64,000 nt of DNA from contig NZ_JAQMWQ010000014.1 of NCBI RefSeq assembly GCF_030403775.1, forward strand, positions 62,001 through 126,000, written 5' to 3'. Under the pieces are notes generated by a model. That model made no database searches and was not told the origin of the DNA. It worked only from the letters and a program-made list of their open reading frames with translations. Below are positions 19,178-31,162 of this stretch, in pieces. The DNA is from Paenibacillus sp. BSR1-1. Lineage in GTDB: Bacteria; Bacillota; Bacilli; Bacillales; Cytobacillaceae. Positions within the stretch are counted from its first letter, which is position 1. The number at the start of each line of letters is the position of its first letter. Position numbers and translations under genes: made by a program.

Positions 19178-19289
19178 AAAGCCTAAATAAAAATGTTTTA
19201 AAATTTCAAATTTTTAAGCTTGTGAACCAGTAAACATTTGCCGAAAGAGTAATAATACTGATTTGCAAAAGAAAGGACGGGGATGCGTA

Positions 19290-20366
19290 ATGGGTACAAA
19301 TCAATTGGATCAATTGAGAGCGCGTGTAGATGAAGTAAACTTGGAGTTGTTGAGGCTGATTAATGAAAGAGCTCACCTCGTCCAAGAGATTGGACAGGTA
19401 AAAGGTAATCAAGGAGTATACCGTTACGATCCAGTCCGCGAAAGAAAAATGCTTGAGGTTATCAAAGAGCACAACGATGGTCCGTTTGAAGATGCAACTA
19501 TTGATCATATCTTCAAAGAAATCTTTAAAGCAGGTTTAAATTTACAAAAAGATGATCATGAAAAAGCATTACTTGTCTCAAGAAAGAAAAAGCCTGAGGA
19601 CACCATTGTAACCTTAAAGGGTGAAACTGTCGGCGATGGTAAACCGCATTTTGTCTTTGGACCTTGTGCTGTTGAATCCTATGAGCAAGTAGCTACTGTG
19701 GCAAAGGCTATGAAAGAGAAAGGTCTAAAGCTCCTTCGTGGTGGTGCGTATAAGCCTAGAACTTCTCCATATGATTTCCAAGGCTTAGGTGTAGAAGGAT
19801 TAAAAATTTTAAAACGTGTTGCAGATGAATTTGATATGGCTGTTATTAGTGAAATCGTAAACCCTGCTGATATTGAAATGGCGATTGATTACATTGATGT
19901 CATTCAAATCGGCGCCCGAAATATGCAAAACTTTGAACTATTAAAAGCGGCTGGTGCTGTTAAGAAGCCAGTGCTACTAAAAAGAGGTATTGCAGCAACA
20001 ATAGAAGAGTTTATTAATGCGGCTGAATACATTATGTCACAAGGCAATGGCCAAATTATTCTTTGTGAACGAGGAATTAGAACTTATGAAAGAGCAACAA
20101 GAAACACGCTTGATATTTCAGCAGTTCCAATTTTGAAACAAGAAACGCATTTGCCGGTAATGGTCGATGTAACACATTCCACAGGAAGAAGGGACTTGCT
20201 TCTTCCTGCTGCTAAGGCTGCACTTGCTATTGGGGCAGACGGCGTAATGGCTGAAGTACATCCAGACCCTGCTGTTGCTCTTTCAGACGCACAGCAGCAA
20301 ATGAATCTTGAGCAGTTTGACCAATTCTATAACGAATTGCTTGCATCAAACTTTGTCCGGATTTAA
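19290..20366 (+). CDS. aroA: Bifunctional chorismate mutase / DAHP synthase
   Basis: 358-aa fusion: an N-terminal AroQ-type chorismate mutase (about 1-88) and a C-terminal DAHP synthase of the KDSA-like type (about 100-358). [13 protein letters not shown] and [13 protein letters not shown] are DAHP synthase signatures. In B. subtilis the mutase domain lets chorismate/prephenate feedback-inhibit the first shikimate step. ATG at 19290 gives the length of the B. subtilis protein. Confidence 0.95.
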   Translation: MGTNQLDQLRARVDEVNLELLRLINERAHLVQEIGQVKGNQGVYRYDPVRERKMLEVIKEHNDGPFEDATIDHIFKEIFKAGLNLQKDDHEKALLVSRKKKPEDTIVTLKGETVGDGKPHFVFGPCAVESYEQVATVAKAMKEKGLKLLRGGAYKPRTSPYDFQGLGVEGLKILKRVADEFDMAVISEIVNPADIEMAIDYIDVIQIGARNMQNFELLKAAGAVKKPVLLKRGIAATIEEFINAAEYIMSQGNGQIILCERGIRTYERATRNTLDISAVPILKQETHLPVMVDVTHSTGRRDLLLPAAKAALAIGADGVMAEVHPDPAVALSDAQQQMNLEQFDQFYNELLASNFVRI

Positions 20367-20387
20367 TATTGCCAATCATTCAAAAAA

Positions 20388-20420
20388 AACCTTCTGCATA
20401 TGCCTGCAGAAGGTTTTTTA
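20388..20420 (+). terminator. Terminator after aroA
   Basis: Stem AACCTTCTGCA / TGCAGAAGGTT followed by T6. Confidence 0.85.
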
Positions 20421-20458
20421 TTTGTTAGGTAAAAAACTCATTTTTGATAATACCACTT

Positions 20459-20588
20459 GTTGATTGGAGCGGAAGGCGCGAAGACTCCTGCGGGAGGACG
20501 GGGCAGGGGAGACCCCACAGGCGCTTAAGCGCCGAGGAGGCTCGCCGGACCGCCCGCGGAAAGCGAAGCGCCTGGAGCGCAAATCAAC
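20459..20588. repeat. GC-rich GTTGATT...AATCAAC element, full copy (130 bp)
   Basis: Starts GTTGATTGGAGCGGAAGG and ends GGAGCGCAAATCAAC, with nested GC-rich palindromes in between (GCGCTTAAGCGC, GGAAAGCGAAGCGCC). It is much richer in G+C than the surrounding DNA. I recognise this as an intergenic repeat common in Bacillaceae genomes. Two shortened relatives are at 47111 and 51320. The remaining bases to ccpA show no clear promoter. Confidence 0.8.
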
Positions 20589-20776
20589 GGCCAAGTTGAA
20601 CACAGTCTAAAAAGAAAATATATAGAAAATATGACCAATGCGATTGCAGGTTTAATCTTCTTATCGTATAGTTAAAGACATATATCAAATTGTATATTTT
20701 CTCACAAAGCGGATAGGTTTTTACTAGCTGCAGTAAAATAAGAGAAATAAGGATCGTTTTAGGAGAGTGTTTAAAC

Positions 20777-21775
20777 GTGAATATTACCATTTATGATGTT
20801 GCCCGCGAAGCTAACGTTTCCATGGCAACGGTCTCACGCGTAGTGAATGGAAATCCAAATGTAAAACCAGTAACACGGAAAAAAGTATTAGAAGTAATTG
20901 AACGACTTGGCTACCGTCCAAATGCGGTTGCAAGGGGATTGGCAAGTAAAAAAACAACAACAGTCGGAGTCATTATCCCAGATATCTCTAACATCTTTTT
21001 TGCTGAATTAGCACGCGGTATTGAAGATATCGCAACGATGTATAAGTACAACATCATTTTGAGTAATTCCGATCAAAATAAAGAAAAAGAATTACACTTG
21101 CTTGGTACGATGCTAGGGAAACAAGTAGATGGAATCGTATTCATGGGTGGAAACATTACCGCTGATCATGTTGAGGAATTTGAAAAATCACCAGTCCCAA
21201 TTGTCCTTGCCGGCTCAATTGAAGAATCAGACAAGATTCCTTCTGTCAACATTGATTATGAAGAAGCAGTATATGATTCTGTTAAGGAATTCATTGAAAA
21301 AGGCCATAAAAACGTTGCCTTCGTGATTGGACCTCTTCATGAACCTAAAAATGAACAAAAAAAATTAAAAGGCTATGAGCGTGCTCTTCAAGATGCAGGA
21401 ATTCCTTTTAATGAAGACCTTGTCGTTGAAGGTGACTATACGTACGATTCTGGTATTGAAGCGTTTGAAAAATTGCTTGAAGCCGAGATGCGCCCTACGG
21501 CTATCCTTGTTGGTTCTGATGAAATGGCCCTAGGGGTGGTACATGGCGCCGAGGACAAAGGCTACAAAATTCCGGAAGACTTTGAGGTTATTACATCCGA
21601 TAATACAAGGCTTTCTTTAATGGTCCGTCCACAGCTGACCACAATTGTCCAGCCTTTATATGATATTGGTGCTGTTGCCATGCGGCTATTAACCAAATTG
21701 ATGAATAAAGAAAAAACAACCGAAAATATTGTCATTCTACCACATCGAATTGAACATCGCCAATCCACTAAATAA
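20777..21775 (+). CDS. ccpA: Catabolite control protein A
   Basis: 332-aa LacI/GalR-family regulator that binds cre sites with HPr-Ser46-P. The helix-turn-helix and hinge helix are at 2-58 ([20 protein letters not shown] and [12 protein letters not shown]), followed by a periplasmic-binding-protein-like effector domain. GTG start, AGGAGAG nine bases upstream. The order aroA-ccpA is conserved. A cre-like site is present upstream of ackA in this window. Confidence 0.97.
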   Translation: MNITIYDVAREANVSMATVSRVVNGNPNVKPVTRKKVLEVIERLGYRPNAVARGLASKKTTTVGVIIPDISNIFFAELARGIEDIATMYKYNIILSNSDQNKEKELHLLGTMLGKQVDGIVFMGGNITADHVEEFEKSPVPIVLAGSIEESDKIPSVNIDYEEAVYDSVKEFIEKGHKNVAFVIGPLHEPKNEQKKLKGYERALQDAGIPFNEDLVVEGDYTYDSGIEAFEKLLEAEMRPTAILVGSDEMALGVVHGAEDKGYKIPEDFEVITSDNTRLSLMVRPQLTTIVQPLYDIGAVAMRLLTKLMNKEKTTENIVILPHRIEHRQSTK

Positions 21776-21781
21776 GCAATT

Positions 21782-21816
21782 AAAAAACACAAGAGAAGAT
21801 TCTCTTGTGTTTTTTT
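21782..21816. terminator. Bidirectional terminator between ccpA and acsA
   Basis: Stem ACACAAGAGAA / TTCTCTTGTGT between A and T runs. The same CACAAGAGA stem core is used at 26247. Confidence 0.9.
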
Positions 21817-21821
21817 ATATT

Positions 21822-23540
21822 TTAGTCCTCTAGTGTGGAGAGGTCGCCTGCTGGTAAATTCAATTCCCAAGCCTTTAAGACGCGGCGCATAATTTTTCCG
21901 CTCCGTGTTTTTGGCAGCTTCTCACGGAAATCAATTTCTCTTGGGGCAGCATGGGCGGCAAGACCTTTTTTCACAAATTGTCTGATTTCTTCTTTCAGCT
22001 CATCTGATGCTGTATAGCCATCCCTTAAAGCGATAAATGCTTTAATGATTTCCCCTCGGACAGGGTCTGGTTTACCAATTACGCCTGCTTCTGCAACCGC
22101 CGGATGCTCGACAAGCTTGCTTTCTACTTCAAATGGTCCTACCCGTTCACCAGATGTCATAATTACATCATCAATTCGCCCTTGGAACCAGAAATATCCA
22201 TCCTCATCCATATATGCAGAGTCACCGGAGAAATACCAGCCGCTCGGCATAAAATAGGATTCATATTTCTCAGGATTATTCCAGATTGCATGCATCATGG
22301 AAGGCCAGCCTTTTTTAATAGCAAGATTCCCCATGCGATATGGCGGAAGTTCATTTCCTTGATCGTCCACAATAGCGGCCTTAACCCCTGGAATTGGTTT
22401 CCCCATTGAACCCGGCTTAATCGTCATACAAGGGTAATTGCTAATCAGCTGGGCTCCAGTTTCTGTCATCCACCAGTTATCATGAATTCGGTGATTAAAT
22501 ACTTTCACACCCCATTTAACAACTTCCGGATTTAACGGTTCACCGACACTTAAAACATGACGAAGACTGCTTAGGTTGAATTTTTTTACTAATTCATCAC
22601 CAGCACCCATTAGCATGCGGAAGGCAGTTGGGGCGCTATACCAAACGGTAACACCGAAATCCTCAATCATTTGATACCAGGACTCAGGACTAAAGCGGCC
22701 GCCGATAATGACATTTGATGTTCCAGTTAACCATGGACCAAAAATGCCGTAGGAAGTTCCGGTAACCCAGCCAGGGTCAGCTGTACACCAGTATACGTCG
22801 TCCTCTTTTAAATCAAGCACCCATTTTGCTGTTTGGTAGTGCTGGATCATCGCATTATGTACATGCAGTACCCCTTTAGGTTTTCCTGTAGAGCCGGATG
22901 TATAATGCAGGATTAGGCCATCTGTTCTTTCTACCCATTCAATTTTAAGTTCTTTGCTTGCGGATTCAAACTTTTCTAAAAAATTAATATAGGAACCTTG
23001 TTCTACGACATTATTGCCGACAAGGAAAATATGCTTCAACGCAGGCAATTCGCTGACAGGGACTCTGTCTAATAACTCAGGTGTTGTAACCAATACCTTA
23101 GCCTCACTGTCCTGCAGGCGATCCTTAACAGCACCTTCCATAAAGGCTTCAAATAATGGGCCGACAATGGCACCAAGTTTAATAGCACCTAAAACTGTAA
23201 AGTAAAGCTCAGGTGAACGAGGCATAAAAATGAATACACGGTCACCTTTTTCAACATCACCGTAATTCTTTAGAACATTCCCAGCCTTATTGGAAAGATC
23301 CTTCATCTCTTTAAAGGTATACTTTTCATTCCTTGACCCGTCACGATAATAAAGGGCAACTTTATTTTTTCGGAAGGTTGCTGCGTGGCGGTCAATCGCT
23401 TCATAGGCCAAATTCACAAGACCTGTTTCACTCCAAGAGAATTGCTTTTCTGTTTCTTTCCAGTCAAAATTCTTATACATTTCCTCATAATTTTGTAAAT
23501 TATGATCTCCTTGAACAACTGGTAACGCTTCCACTTTCAT
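21822..23540 (-). CDS. acsA: Acetyl-CoA synthetase
   Basis: 572-aa AMP-forming ligase that activates acetate to acetyl-CoA. LHYTSGSTGKPKGVLH is the AMP-binding P-loop, and WWMTETGAQ and YFSGDSAYMDEDGYFW are further adenylation motifs. The C-terminal PKTRSGKIMRRVLKAWE holds the catalytic lysine, which AcuA acetylates and AcuC deacetylates in B. subtilis. AAGGGGGA precedes the ATG. It is divergent from acuABC. Confidence 0.96.
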   Translation of the reverse strand: MKVEALPVVQGDHNLQNYEEMYKNFDWKETEKQFSWSETGLVNLAYEAIDRHAATFRKNKVALYYRDGSRNEKYTFKEMKDLSNKAGNVLKNYGDVEKGDRVFIFMPRSPELYFTVLGAIKLGAIVGPLFEAFMEGAVKDRLQDSEAKVLVTTPELLDRVPVSELPALKHIFLVGNNVVEQGSYINFLEKFESASKELKIEWVERTDGLILHYTSGSTGKPKGVLHVHNAMIQHYQTAKWVLDLKEDDVYWCTADPGWVTGTSYGIFGPWLTGTSNVIIGGRFSPESWYQMIEDFGVTVWYSAPTAFRMLMGAGDELVKKFNLSSLRHVLSVGEPLNPEVVKWGVKVFNHRIHDNWWMTETGAQLISNYPCMTIKPGSMGKPIPGVKAAIVDDQGNELPPYRMGNLAIKKGWPSMMHAIWNNPEKYESYFMPSGWYFSGDSAYMDEDGYFWFQGRIDDVIMTSGERVGPFEVESKLVEHPAVAEAGVIGKPDPVRGEIIKAFIALRDGYTASDELKEEIRQFVKKGLAAHAAPREIDFREKLPKTRSGKIMRRVLKAWELNLPAGDLSTLED

Positions 23541-23572
23541 TTAATCTCCCCCTTGGTGTGTATTTTAAGATA

Positions 23573-23601
23573 ATTATAGTACAAAAAGTTACTATTCACA
23601 A
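23573..23601 (-). promoter_or_regulatory. Candidate SigA promoter of acsA
   Basis: On the minus strand: TTGTGA, 17-bp spacer, TATAAT, 33 bp before the acsA start. No clear cre box was seen in the acsA-acuA gap. On the plus strand TATAAT at 23703-23708 is a possible acuA -10 without a good -35. Confidence 0.6.
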
Positions 23602-23752
23602 TTTTTTAAATTTTACCTGCTATAATTTTATTTAAATTCTAATAATATTTGTTTATAAATCTGAAAATTTTGTTAAGTCAACTTTACCTACTAGATTTTA
23701 TGTATAATAGAATTGAAATTGAAATACGAATGATTTTTAGGTAGGTGACTAT

Positions 23753-24385
23753 ATGGAACATAAAAAAACATATAATGCCAAACAACTCAAAACACCACAT
23801 GGGACCCTGATTATTGAAGGGCCTATTTCTTCAGATAAACTAGCAGGGCTTGATTTTCATGAGGACCTGATTGCTTTTCGCCCTCCCGAGCAGCAGCACA
23901 AGGCTTTAATTGGGATTGCTGACCTTTCAGAAGGCAGAATCATTATTGCCAGGTACCGAAATACCATTGTTGGTTATGTCACCTTCCTTTATCCAGACCC
24001 GCTTGAAAGATGGTCAGAAGGAAAAATGGATAATTTAATTGAGCTTGGTGCCATTGAGGTTATTCCCCAATTTAGAGGCTGTCAGGTAGGTAAAAACCTT
24101 CTGATTGTTTCGATGATGGATGATGCAATGGAAGACTATTTAACCATAACAACCGAGTATTATTGGCATTGGGATTTAAAAGGAACAAAATTAAATGTAT
24201 GGGAATATCGAAAAATAATGGAAAAGATGATGAATACTGGCGGCCTTGAATGGTATGCAACAGATGACCCAGAAATCTGTTCACATCCTGCCAACTGCCT
24301 TATGGCGAGAATTGGTAAACGTATCGATAGTGAAACGGTCCAAAAGTTTGACCGCCTGCGCTTTATGAATAGATTCATGTATTAA
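23753..24385 (+). CDS. acuA: AcsA protein acetyltransferase AcuA
   Basis: 210-aa GNAT-fold enzyme that inactivates AcsA by acetylating its catalytic lysine. The acetyl-CoA loop is [15 protein letters not shown]. It heads acuA-acuB-acuC, divergent from the target gene acsA, exactly as in B. subtilis. Start ATG with AGGTAGGTGA upstream. Confidence 0.94.
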   Translation: MEHKKTYNAKQLKTPHGTLIIEGPISSDKLAGLDFHEDLIAFRPPEQQHKALIGIADLSEGRIIIARYRNTIVGYVTFLYPDPLERWSEGKMDNLIELGAIEVIPQFRGCQVGKNLLIVSMMDDAMEDYLTITTEYYWHWDLKGTKLNVWEYRKIMEKMMNTGGLEWYATDDPEICSHPANCLMARIGKRIDSETVQKFDRLRFMNRFMY

Positions 24386-24420
24386 AGTTTATATTGCCTG
24401 CACTCGAGGGGGAATTTTTA

Positions 24421-25068
24421 ATGATCGTTGAAGAAATCATGAAAACAGATGTCGCAACACTATATCCAAACAATACAATTGCCGATGCAATGGATTTAAT
24501 GGAATCTAGAAAAATTCGCCATATTCCTATTATTACTTCAGAAAACCAATTGGTAGGTCTTGTTACTATTGCTGAAATTAGGGAGGCAACACCCTCCATT
24601 TTTCATGCGAATGAGCATCCGGAGGATTTAAAAAAGCCGCTTGAGACAATCATGGAAAAAAACGTTATTACTGGTCATCCTCTCGACTTTGTGGAAGAAG
24701 TGGCCAGCCTCTTCTACGAGCATAAAATAAGCTGTATTCCCATCATAAATGATCAAAAGCTGGTTGGTATTGTTACCGAAACTGATTTACTGCGAACCAT
24801 GGTTGAGTTGACAGGTGCCCATCAGCCCGGATCACAAATTGAAATAAAGGTTCCTAATTTAGCAGGAAAACTTAGTGATATTACTACTGTTATTAAAAAC
24901 CGGAAAGCAAATATTCTTAGTGTACTAGTATATCCTGACAAATCGGATGATCAATATAAGATTCTCGTCATCAGGGTGCAAACGATGAACCCGACGGCGC
25001 TTATTCAAGACCTTAAAGAAGCTGGCCACCAGGTTTTATGGCCTAATCTACCGGGGATTTCCCTATGA
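24421..25068 (+). CDS. acuB: CBS- and ACT-domain protein AcuB
   Basis: 215-aa regulator with two CBS domains (about 1-60 and 72-128) and a C-terminal ACT-like domain (about 140-212). CBS pairs bind adenine nucleotides; the exact role in acetoin/acetate use is not settled. ATG at 24421 follows GAGGGGGA. Its stop overlaps the acuC start as ATGA, so translation is coupled. Confidence 0.92.
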   Translation: MIVEEIMKTDVATLYPNNTIADAMDLMESRKIRHIPIITSENQLVGLVTIAEIREATPSIFHANEHPEDLKKPLETIMEKNVITGHPLDFVEEVASLFYEHKISCIPIINDQKLVGIVTETDLLRTMVELTGAHQPGSQIEIKVPNLAGKLSDITTVIKNRKANILSVLVYPDKSDDQYKILVIRVQTMNPTALIQDLKEAGHQVLWPNLPGISL

Positions 25069-26237
25069 AAGATCAATGCTCCTTTGTTTTCTCAGAAGAA
25101 CTGTTAAATTATAAATTTAGCAGTCATCATCCGTTTAACCAATTCCGGCTTAAATTAACAGTAGATCTATTAAATAAAATGAATGCCTTAAATCCTGAAC
25201 ACATCATTCCTCCAAGAATAGCAACAGACGAAGAATTAGCGCTTATTCATGATCAAAGTTACATAGAGGCAGTGAAAAAAGCTGGAAATGGGCAGCTTCC
25301 GAACGAAATTGCCGAAAATTATGGACTTGGTACTGAAGATACACCTATTTTTCCTCATATGCATGAAGCAAGTGCCTTATTGGTTGGCGGCACTTTAACG
25401 GCTGTAGACGAAGTTATGTCCGGCCGTGCCCGTCATGCAGTAAATCTAGGAGGAGGATTGCATCATGGCTTCCGAGGCAAAGCCTCTGGATTTTGCATTT
25501 ACAATGATAGTTCAGTAGCCATTAAATATCTGCAAGAGAAGTATAATGCCCGGGTATTGTATGTTGATACAGATGCCCACCATGGGGACGGAGTCCAGTG
25601 GTCCTTTTATGATGATCCGAAGGTGTGCACCCTTTCGATTCATGAAACAGGAAGATATTTATTTCCTGGTACAGGGAATATCAATGAAAGAGGACAAGGT
25701 TCAGGCTATGGTTATTCCTTTAATATCCCAGTCGATGCCTTTACTGAAGATGAGTCATGGCTGCATGCCTATTCTCAGGCAATTAAAGAAGTGGCTGCAT
25801 TTTTTAAACCAGATGTAATTCTGACGCAAAATGGAGCTGATTCCCATTATTATGACCCTTTGACACATCTATCAGCAACGATGAAAATCTACCGGGAAAT
25901 TCCAAAGCTTGCCCATGAAATTGCTCATCAATATTGCAATGGAAGATGGATTGCGGTAGGTGGAGGCGGCTATGATATTTGGCGGGTGGTGCCGAGAGCC
26001 TGGGCGCACATATGGCTCGAAATGACTGAAAACCCAAATTGTTATGGCAGCTTGCCTGAGGAGTGGGTGGAGCGCTGGCAAAATGAGGCGCCTGTCCAAT
26101 TGCCAAGGGAATGGGATGACCCAGAAAATTTATATACACCTATCCCAAGAAAAGCAGAAATTACCGAAAAAAATTTACTTACACTTGAAAAGGCACTGTA
26201 TCCGATTCGGAATCATCAAAAAAGTGAATCTGTATAA
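25065..26237 (+). CDS. acuC: AcsA deacetylase AcuC (class I HDAC-like)
   Basis: 390-aa zinc deacetylase of the arginase/HDAC fold that reactivates acetylated Acs[16 protein letters not shown] contains the His-His charge-relay pair, [11 protein letters not shown] the metal Asp/His ligands and proton path, and [13 protein letters not shown] a conserved pocket segment. Full length, translationally coupled to acuB. Confidence 0.95.
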   Translation: MKDQCSFVFSEELLNYKFSSHHPFNQFRLKLTVDLLNKMNALNPEHIIPPRIATDEELALIHDQSYIEAVKKAGNGQLPNEIAENYGLGTEDTPIFPHMHEASALLVGGTLTAVDEVMSGRARHAVNLGGGLHHGFRGKASGFCIYNDSSVAIKYLQEKYNARVLYVDTDAHHGDGVQWSFYDDPKVCTLSIHETGRYLFPGTGNINERGQGSGYGYSFNIPVDAFTEDESWLHAYSQAIKEVAAFFKPDVILTQNGADSHYYDPLTHLSATMKIYREIPKLAHEIAHQYCNGRWIAVGGGGYDIWRVVPRAWAHIWLEMTENPNCYGSLPEEWVERWQNEAPVQLPREWDDPENLYTPIPRKAEITEKNLLTLEKALYPIRNHQKSESV

Positions 26238-26246
26238 TTTAACGTA

Positions 26247-26284
26247 AAAAAACACAAGAGATGTTAGTCTCTTGTGTTTTTTAT
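26247..26284. terminator. Bidirectional terminator between acuC and the PBP gene
   Basis: Stem AACACAAGAGA / TCTCTTGTGTT with A and T runs on both sides. Confidence 0.9.
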
Positions 26285-29022
26285 TACGGTGCAGGAGTTG
26301 TTGCAGCACCAACAGTAACTTGATTAGATGGGGGAGATTCTTTGCCAGCAATATCAACAGCCGTTACATAGTAATTCCCGTTGCCTGCCGTATAAGACTT
26401 AGAGCCGCCATTGACGCTGGCTACTTTAATGCCGTCTTGATAAACTCTGTACCCCACAACATCATTATCACCAGGTGATGACCAGGTTAGGGTACTGCCA
26501 GAAACCGATAACCCTACACTATTAGGAGCCTTTCCGTTATCAGCCATTTTTGCACTTGATACAAGAACTTTGCCCCAACGGTCCTTATTTGGAATGAGCT
26601 GGCTATAATTTTTAAAGTTCTTTCCTACCATCCGAGTAATGAAGTCTGGATTTAGTATTAAACCAAACTGGGCAAACTCTTTTGGGGTAGAATCAAGGGC
26701 TAAATATCGGTTGCCGCCTATGGTGACAAAGTTACCTTCAATTAAGCTATCATCAACTTTAGAAGGAACGTTATTAACATTAAAGTAATCACTCTCAATT
26801 AATCCTGCTTTGGAACAAGCACTAGATGGCAGCATTCCGGAAACAGCACAATAAGAGCGTTTTACAATTCCTTCTGGCATTTGAAACGATTCTTTAGGAT
26901 CAATTAAATCCGGTTTAAGGTTATAGGCAGAATTGATTAATTCAGCCCACAGATTATTCGTCCGCTGGCTGTAAGACAACCCTCTAGACTGCAATGATTT
27001 AGGTGTATCATAACCGGTCCAAATACCAAAAGTGACATTTGGGTTGGTTGCAACGAACCATGAATCAACATATTCATTACCAGTCCCTGTTTTTCCTGCC
27101 CAATCGGCACGGAATTTTAATTTACTATTAATCCCTGCTGCAGTCCCCATTTTGATAACATCCCGCATCATATCGAGCGTTAAATAGGCAGTCTGCGGTT
27201 TGAAGACGTCTACAGGCTTCACCTCGTGTTGATAAATAACTTTTCCGCTTTTATCAACAATTTTATCAATCATATAGGCATCGATAAATTTCCCGCCGTT
27301 CGCAAAAGTACTGAACGCATTTGTGTTTTCTTCTACAGTTACCCCCGTTATGGAACCGATGGCAGCTGAAAGGTTTGTATGATCCTCTTTACTTAACGAG
27401 GTAAATCCCATCTTCTCCAAATACTTCGCGGGATGCTGATTGACGATTTCAGAGTAAAGTTTCACTGCCGGAACGTTATAAGACTTTGCGAGTGCATATC
27501 TTGCTGAAACTAAGCCGCTATAGCGATAATCGTAGTTTTGCGGCCATGGCTTGCTTCTCCCAGGAATAAAATTTAAGGCAACGTTAGGAAGCGGTGTGCC
27601 AGGAGATGCTTTTCCCAACTCTATTGCAGGGCCGTAAACAAGAAGCGGTTTCATTGTGGAAGCGTTTGGACGAAGCGAACTAGTTGCGTGATTCATCTGT
27701 TGTTTATCATAATCTCTTCCGCCAACAAAGCTAATAATTTTCCCAGTCTTGTTTTCAATAAGCTCTGCTCCGACTTCCACGGGTTCCATCACAGTTTTCT
27801 TTTCACCTGTTTCAGGATCCTTTTTTTCCTGGGGTTTATCGGGGCCGTAATATTTGTAATTATCCTTTACCTTTTGCATCGCTTCGTAAATATCTTGGTC
27901 GATGGTGGTATGGATTTGGTAACCATTTTGATGTAAAGCATGGTTGGCCATTGTTTGATATTTGTAGTAAAGATTATCATCATTTTTTAAATCTTTGTCT
28001 GTATAGCCATCTTTTTTGGCGAAAACTGTTGTTAGAATCCCAACAGCTCGCTTTTCAATTTCTGTAGGCAGTCCTGGGTATTTTTCACTTGGAGTACTGA
28101 TCGGCTTAATAAAATCTTTCGTAATATCGTAGGAAGATGCTTCTGCATATTGCGTTTGATTGATATAACCGCCATCGAACATCCGTTTTAAAACTGTTTT
28201 CATCCGTGTAAGTCCTGGTTCAAGATTGTTCTTGACTGTACCTTCTCTTGTAAAAGGAGTATATCCAAATGGACTCTGAGGCAAGCCTGCGATAAATGCT
28301 GCCTGCGGAAGGGTTAATTCACTTGCTTTTTTTCCAAAAATACCTTTTGCGGCTGCTTCAACTCCGGCAATATTTCGGCCTGATGAATTTCTGCCAAAGG
28401 TAGATACGTTTAAGTAAGCTTCGAGGATTTCTTTTTTATCGAAGAATTTCTCTAAACGAAGGGCAAGTAAAATTTCATTGGCTTTTCTTTGAAAGGAAAC
28501 CTCATTGGTTAAGAGTTGGTTTTTAATTAATTGCTGTGTTAATGTGCTCCCGCCAGATTGGACAGAAGAGTTGGTCACTTCTTGAAAGAGGGCGCGGAAA
28601 ACTGCCTTTGGCACGACGCCATGATGCTTATAAAAATATTCGTCCTCAGTAGCAACCACTGCATTAACTAGGTAGTCTGATACTTGATCCAGCTTTACTT
28701 CTTCACGTTCAAGATCGGAGCGCATTTTTCCTAAATAAACATTGTTAGCAAAATATAATTCCGATGGTTCTGTATAATTATAAATATCTTTTTTCATACT
28801 TTCATATGAGCGGACAGGTTCGTCCTTTACTAGTGAGGCAAAGTAACCAGCTCCAACCCCTGTAGCAAATGAACCTCCAAGGATGATAACTGTTAAAACC
28901 AACAGGAGTAGGTTCCAAAATACAGAATAGGTAATTCGGGCCCCTTTTACAGCCTTTTTATGGGTTATTAAGTTAAGCACGGATTTTGTTTTTTCCAGCC
29001 ATGCTTGAATTTTTTCATTCAT
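26284..29022 (-). CDS. Class A penicillin-binding protein (PBP1A family) with C-terminal fibronectin type III domain
   Basis: 912-aa bifunctional peptidoglycan synthase. Cytoplasmic N-tail, one membrane helix at about 31-60, then a GT51 glycosyltransferase (ATEDEYFYKHHG, GGSTLTQQLIKN), then a transpeptidase with STMK (SxxK), SYN (SxN) and KTGTGNEYVDSW (KTG). The last 80 residues (SSPGDNDVVGYRVYQDG) form a fibronectin type III domain. ATG at 29022 follows GAGGTGA; longer starts lack one. Divergent from tyrS. The exact B. subtilis orthologue (PonA, PbpF or PbpG type) cannot be fixed from sequence alone. Confidence 0.92.
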   Translation of the reverse strand: MNEKIQAWLEKTKSVLNLITHKKAVKGARITYSVFWNLLLLVLTVIILGGSFATGVGAGYFASLVKDEPVRSYESMKKDIYNYTEPSELYFANNVYLGKMRSDLEREEVKLDQVSDYLVNAVVATEDEYFYKHHGVVPKAVFRALFQEVTNSSVQSGGSTLTQQLIKNQLLTNEVSFQRKANEILLALRLEKFFDKKEILEAYLNVSTFGRNSSGRNIAGVEAAAKGIFGKKASELTLPQAAFIAGLPQSPFGYTPFTREGTVKNNLEPGLTRMKTVLKRMFDGGYINQTQYAEASSYDITKDFIKPISTPSEKYPGLPTEIEKRAVGILTTVFAKKDGYTDKDLKNDDNLYYKYQTMANHALHQNGYQIHTTIDQDIYEAMQKVKDNYKYYGPDKPQEKKDPETGEKKTVMEPVEVGAELIENKTGKIISFVGGRDYDKQQMNHATSSLRPNASTMKPLLVYGPAIELGKASPGTPLPNVALNFIPGRSKPWPQNYDYRYSGLVSARYALAKSYNVPAVKLYSEIVNQHPAKYLEKMGFTSLSKEDHTNLSAAIGSITGVTVEENTNAFSTFANGGKFIDAYMIDKIVDKSGKVIYQHEVKPVDVFKPQTAYLTLDMMRDVIKMGTAAGINSKLKFRADWAGKTGTGNEYVDSWFVATNPNVTFGIWTGYDTPKSLQSRGLSYSQRTNNLWAELINSAYNLKPDLIDPKESFQMPEGIVKRSYCAVSGMLPSSACSKAGLIESDYFNVNNVPSKVDDSLIEGNFVTIGGNRYLALDSTPKEFAQFGLILNPDFITRMVGKNFKNYSQLIPNKDRWGKVLVSSAKMADNGKAPNSVGLSVSGSTLTWSSPGDNDVVGYRVYQDGIKVASVNGGSKSYTAGNGNYYVTAVDIAGKESPPSNQVTVGAATTPAP

Positions 29023-29120
29023 TAATAGCATCACCTCATCTAAAATCACATACATTATAGCATATTGAAGGAATAAAAACTGACAACGTTCTACATTTTT
29101 CTGAAATTTCCATTTCGAGT

Positions 29121-29149
29121 TTGACATAAGCAGAAAGATATGGTAAAAA
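29121..29149 (+). promoter_or_regulatory. Candidate SigA promoter of tyrS
   Basis: TTGACA, 17-bp spacer, TAAAAA, placed just ahead of the T-box leader. The -35 is perfect, the -10 weak. Confidence 0.6.
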
Positions 29150-29156
29150 TGCTATA

Positions 29157-29410
29157 AGTTAAATTTCATAACCAAGCATTGAAGGGAATCAATTGTAGTT
29201 CTTCTATCCCTGTAAATTAGAGAGTCAGCGGTTGGTGAAAGCTGTCACAAATAGAAGAATGAATTACATCCTCGAGCTTTCTCTGTGAAAAGAGCAGTAA
29301 CAGAGAACGGATAAACCGTTATATTTTTCGAGTTGGAGGAATATTCCTCAAGCTGGGTGGTACCGCGATTATATCGTCCCTGCAATTTTGCAGGGACGTT
29401 TTTATTTTTT
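29157..29410 (+). promoter_or_regulatory. T-box leader (tyrosine) with intrinsic terminator
   Basis: AAGCTGGGTGGTACCGCG at 29350-29367 is the T-box that forms the antiterminator with the NCCA end of uncharged tRNA. Downstream is the terminator GTCCCTGCA / TGCAGGGAC (29376-29398) with a T run. TAC at 29265-29267 in GAATTACATCC is a plausible tyrosine specifier, and GTGAAAGCTGTCAC lies near stem I. Low charged tRNA-Tyr would allow read-through towards tyrS. Confidence 0.93.
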
Positions 29411-29414
29411 TACC

Positions 29415-29774
29415 GGTTCATTGCCCGAATAAAGGAAAAGGGAATTGTTCGGGTAAATGAAAGCTCAGTTCATTGCCCGAAAAGAGAAAAAGTGAACTGT
29501 TCGGGTAAATGAAAGCTCAGTTCATTGCCCGAAAAGAGAAAAAGTAAGCTGGTCGGGTAAATGAAACCCTGTTTCATTGCCCGAAAAGAGAAAAAGTAAG
29601 TTGTTTGGGTAAATGAAACCCCGTTTCATTGCCCGAAAAGAGAAAAAGTAAGTTGTTTGGGTAACTGAAACCGCAGTTCATTGCCCGAAAAGAGAAAAAG
29701 TAAGCTGTTTGGGTAAATGAAACCCCGTTTCATTGCCCGAAACGAAAAAAGTTAGCTGTTCGGGTAAATGTAAG
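29415..29774 (+). repeat. 52-bp tandem array (7 units) in the tyrS leader
   Basis: TTCATTGCCCGAA occurs at 29417, 29469, 29521, 29573, 29625, 29677 and 29729, exactly 52 bp apart. Each unit also holds the inverted arm TTCGGGTAAATGAA 31 bp later, then an A-rich spacer. A downstream arm and the next upstream arm make compact hairpins with 13-14 bp stems. The array lies between the T-box terminator and the tyrS ribosome site, so read-through RNA carries it. No coding potential. Confidence 0.93.
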
Positions 29775-29822
29775 CCAAGGCAGCAAAAAAAGGGAACTAC
29801 AATTTTTTAGTTGGAGGGATAA

Positions 29823-31079
<1,257 letters not shown>

Positions 31080-31089
31080 GAAAAGTAAG

Positions 31090-31123
31090 GAAGGGCCTTG
31101 GTGAATCCAAGGTCCTTTTTTTT
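31090..31123 (+). terminator. Terminator after tyrS
   Basis: Stem AAGGGCCTTGG / CCAAGGTCCTT, T8 tract. Confidence 0.88.
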
Positions 31124-31162
31124 CGTCTATATAAATATGAAGAGAAAATGGGGGTGAATTAA

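Noticed and set aside
20418..20603. Arg-rich minus-strand frame in the GC-rich repeat
   Set aside because: It lies inside a repeated intergenic element whose shorter copies do not keep the frame.
29415..29774. CRISPR array
   Set aside because: Repeats are 52 bp head-to-tail units with near-constant spacers, and the spacers are not unique. No cas genes are in the window.
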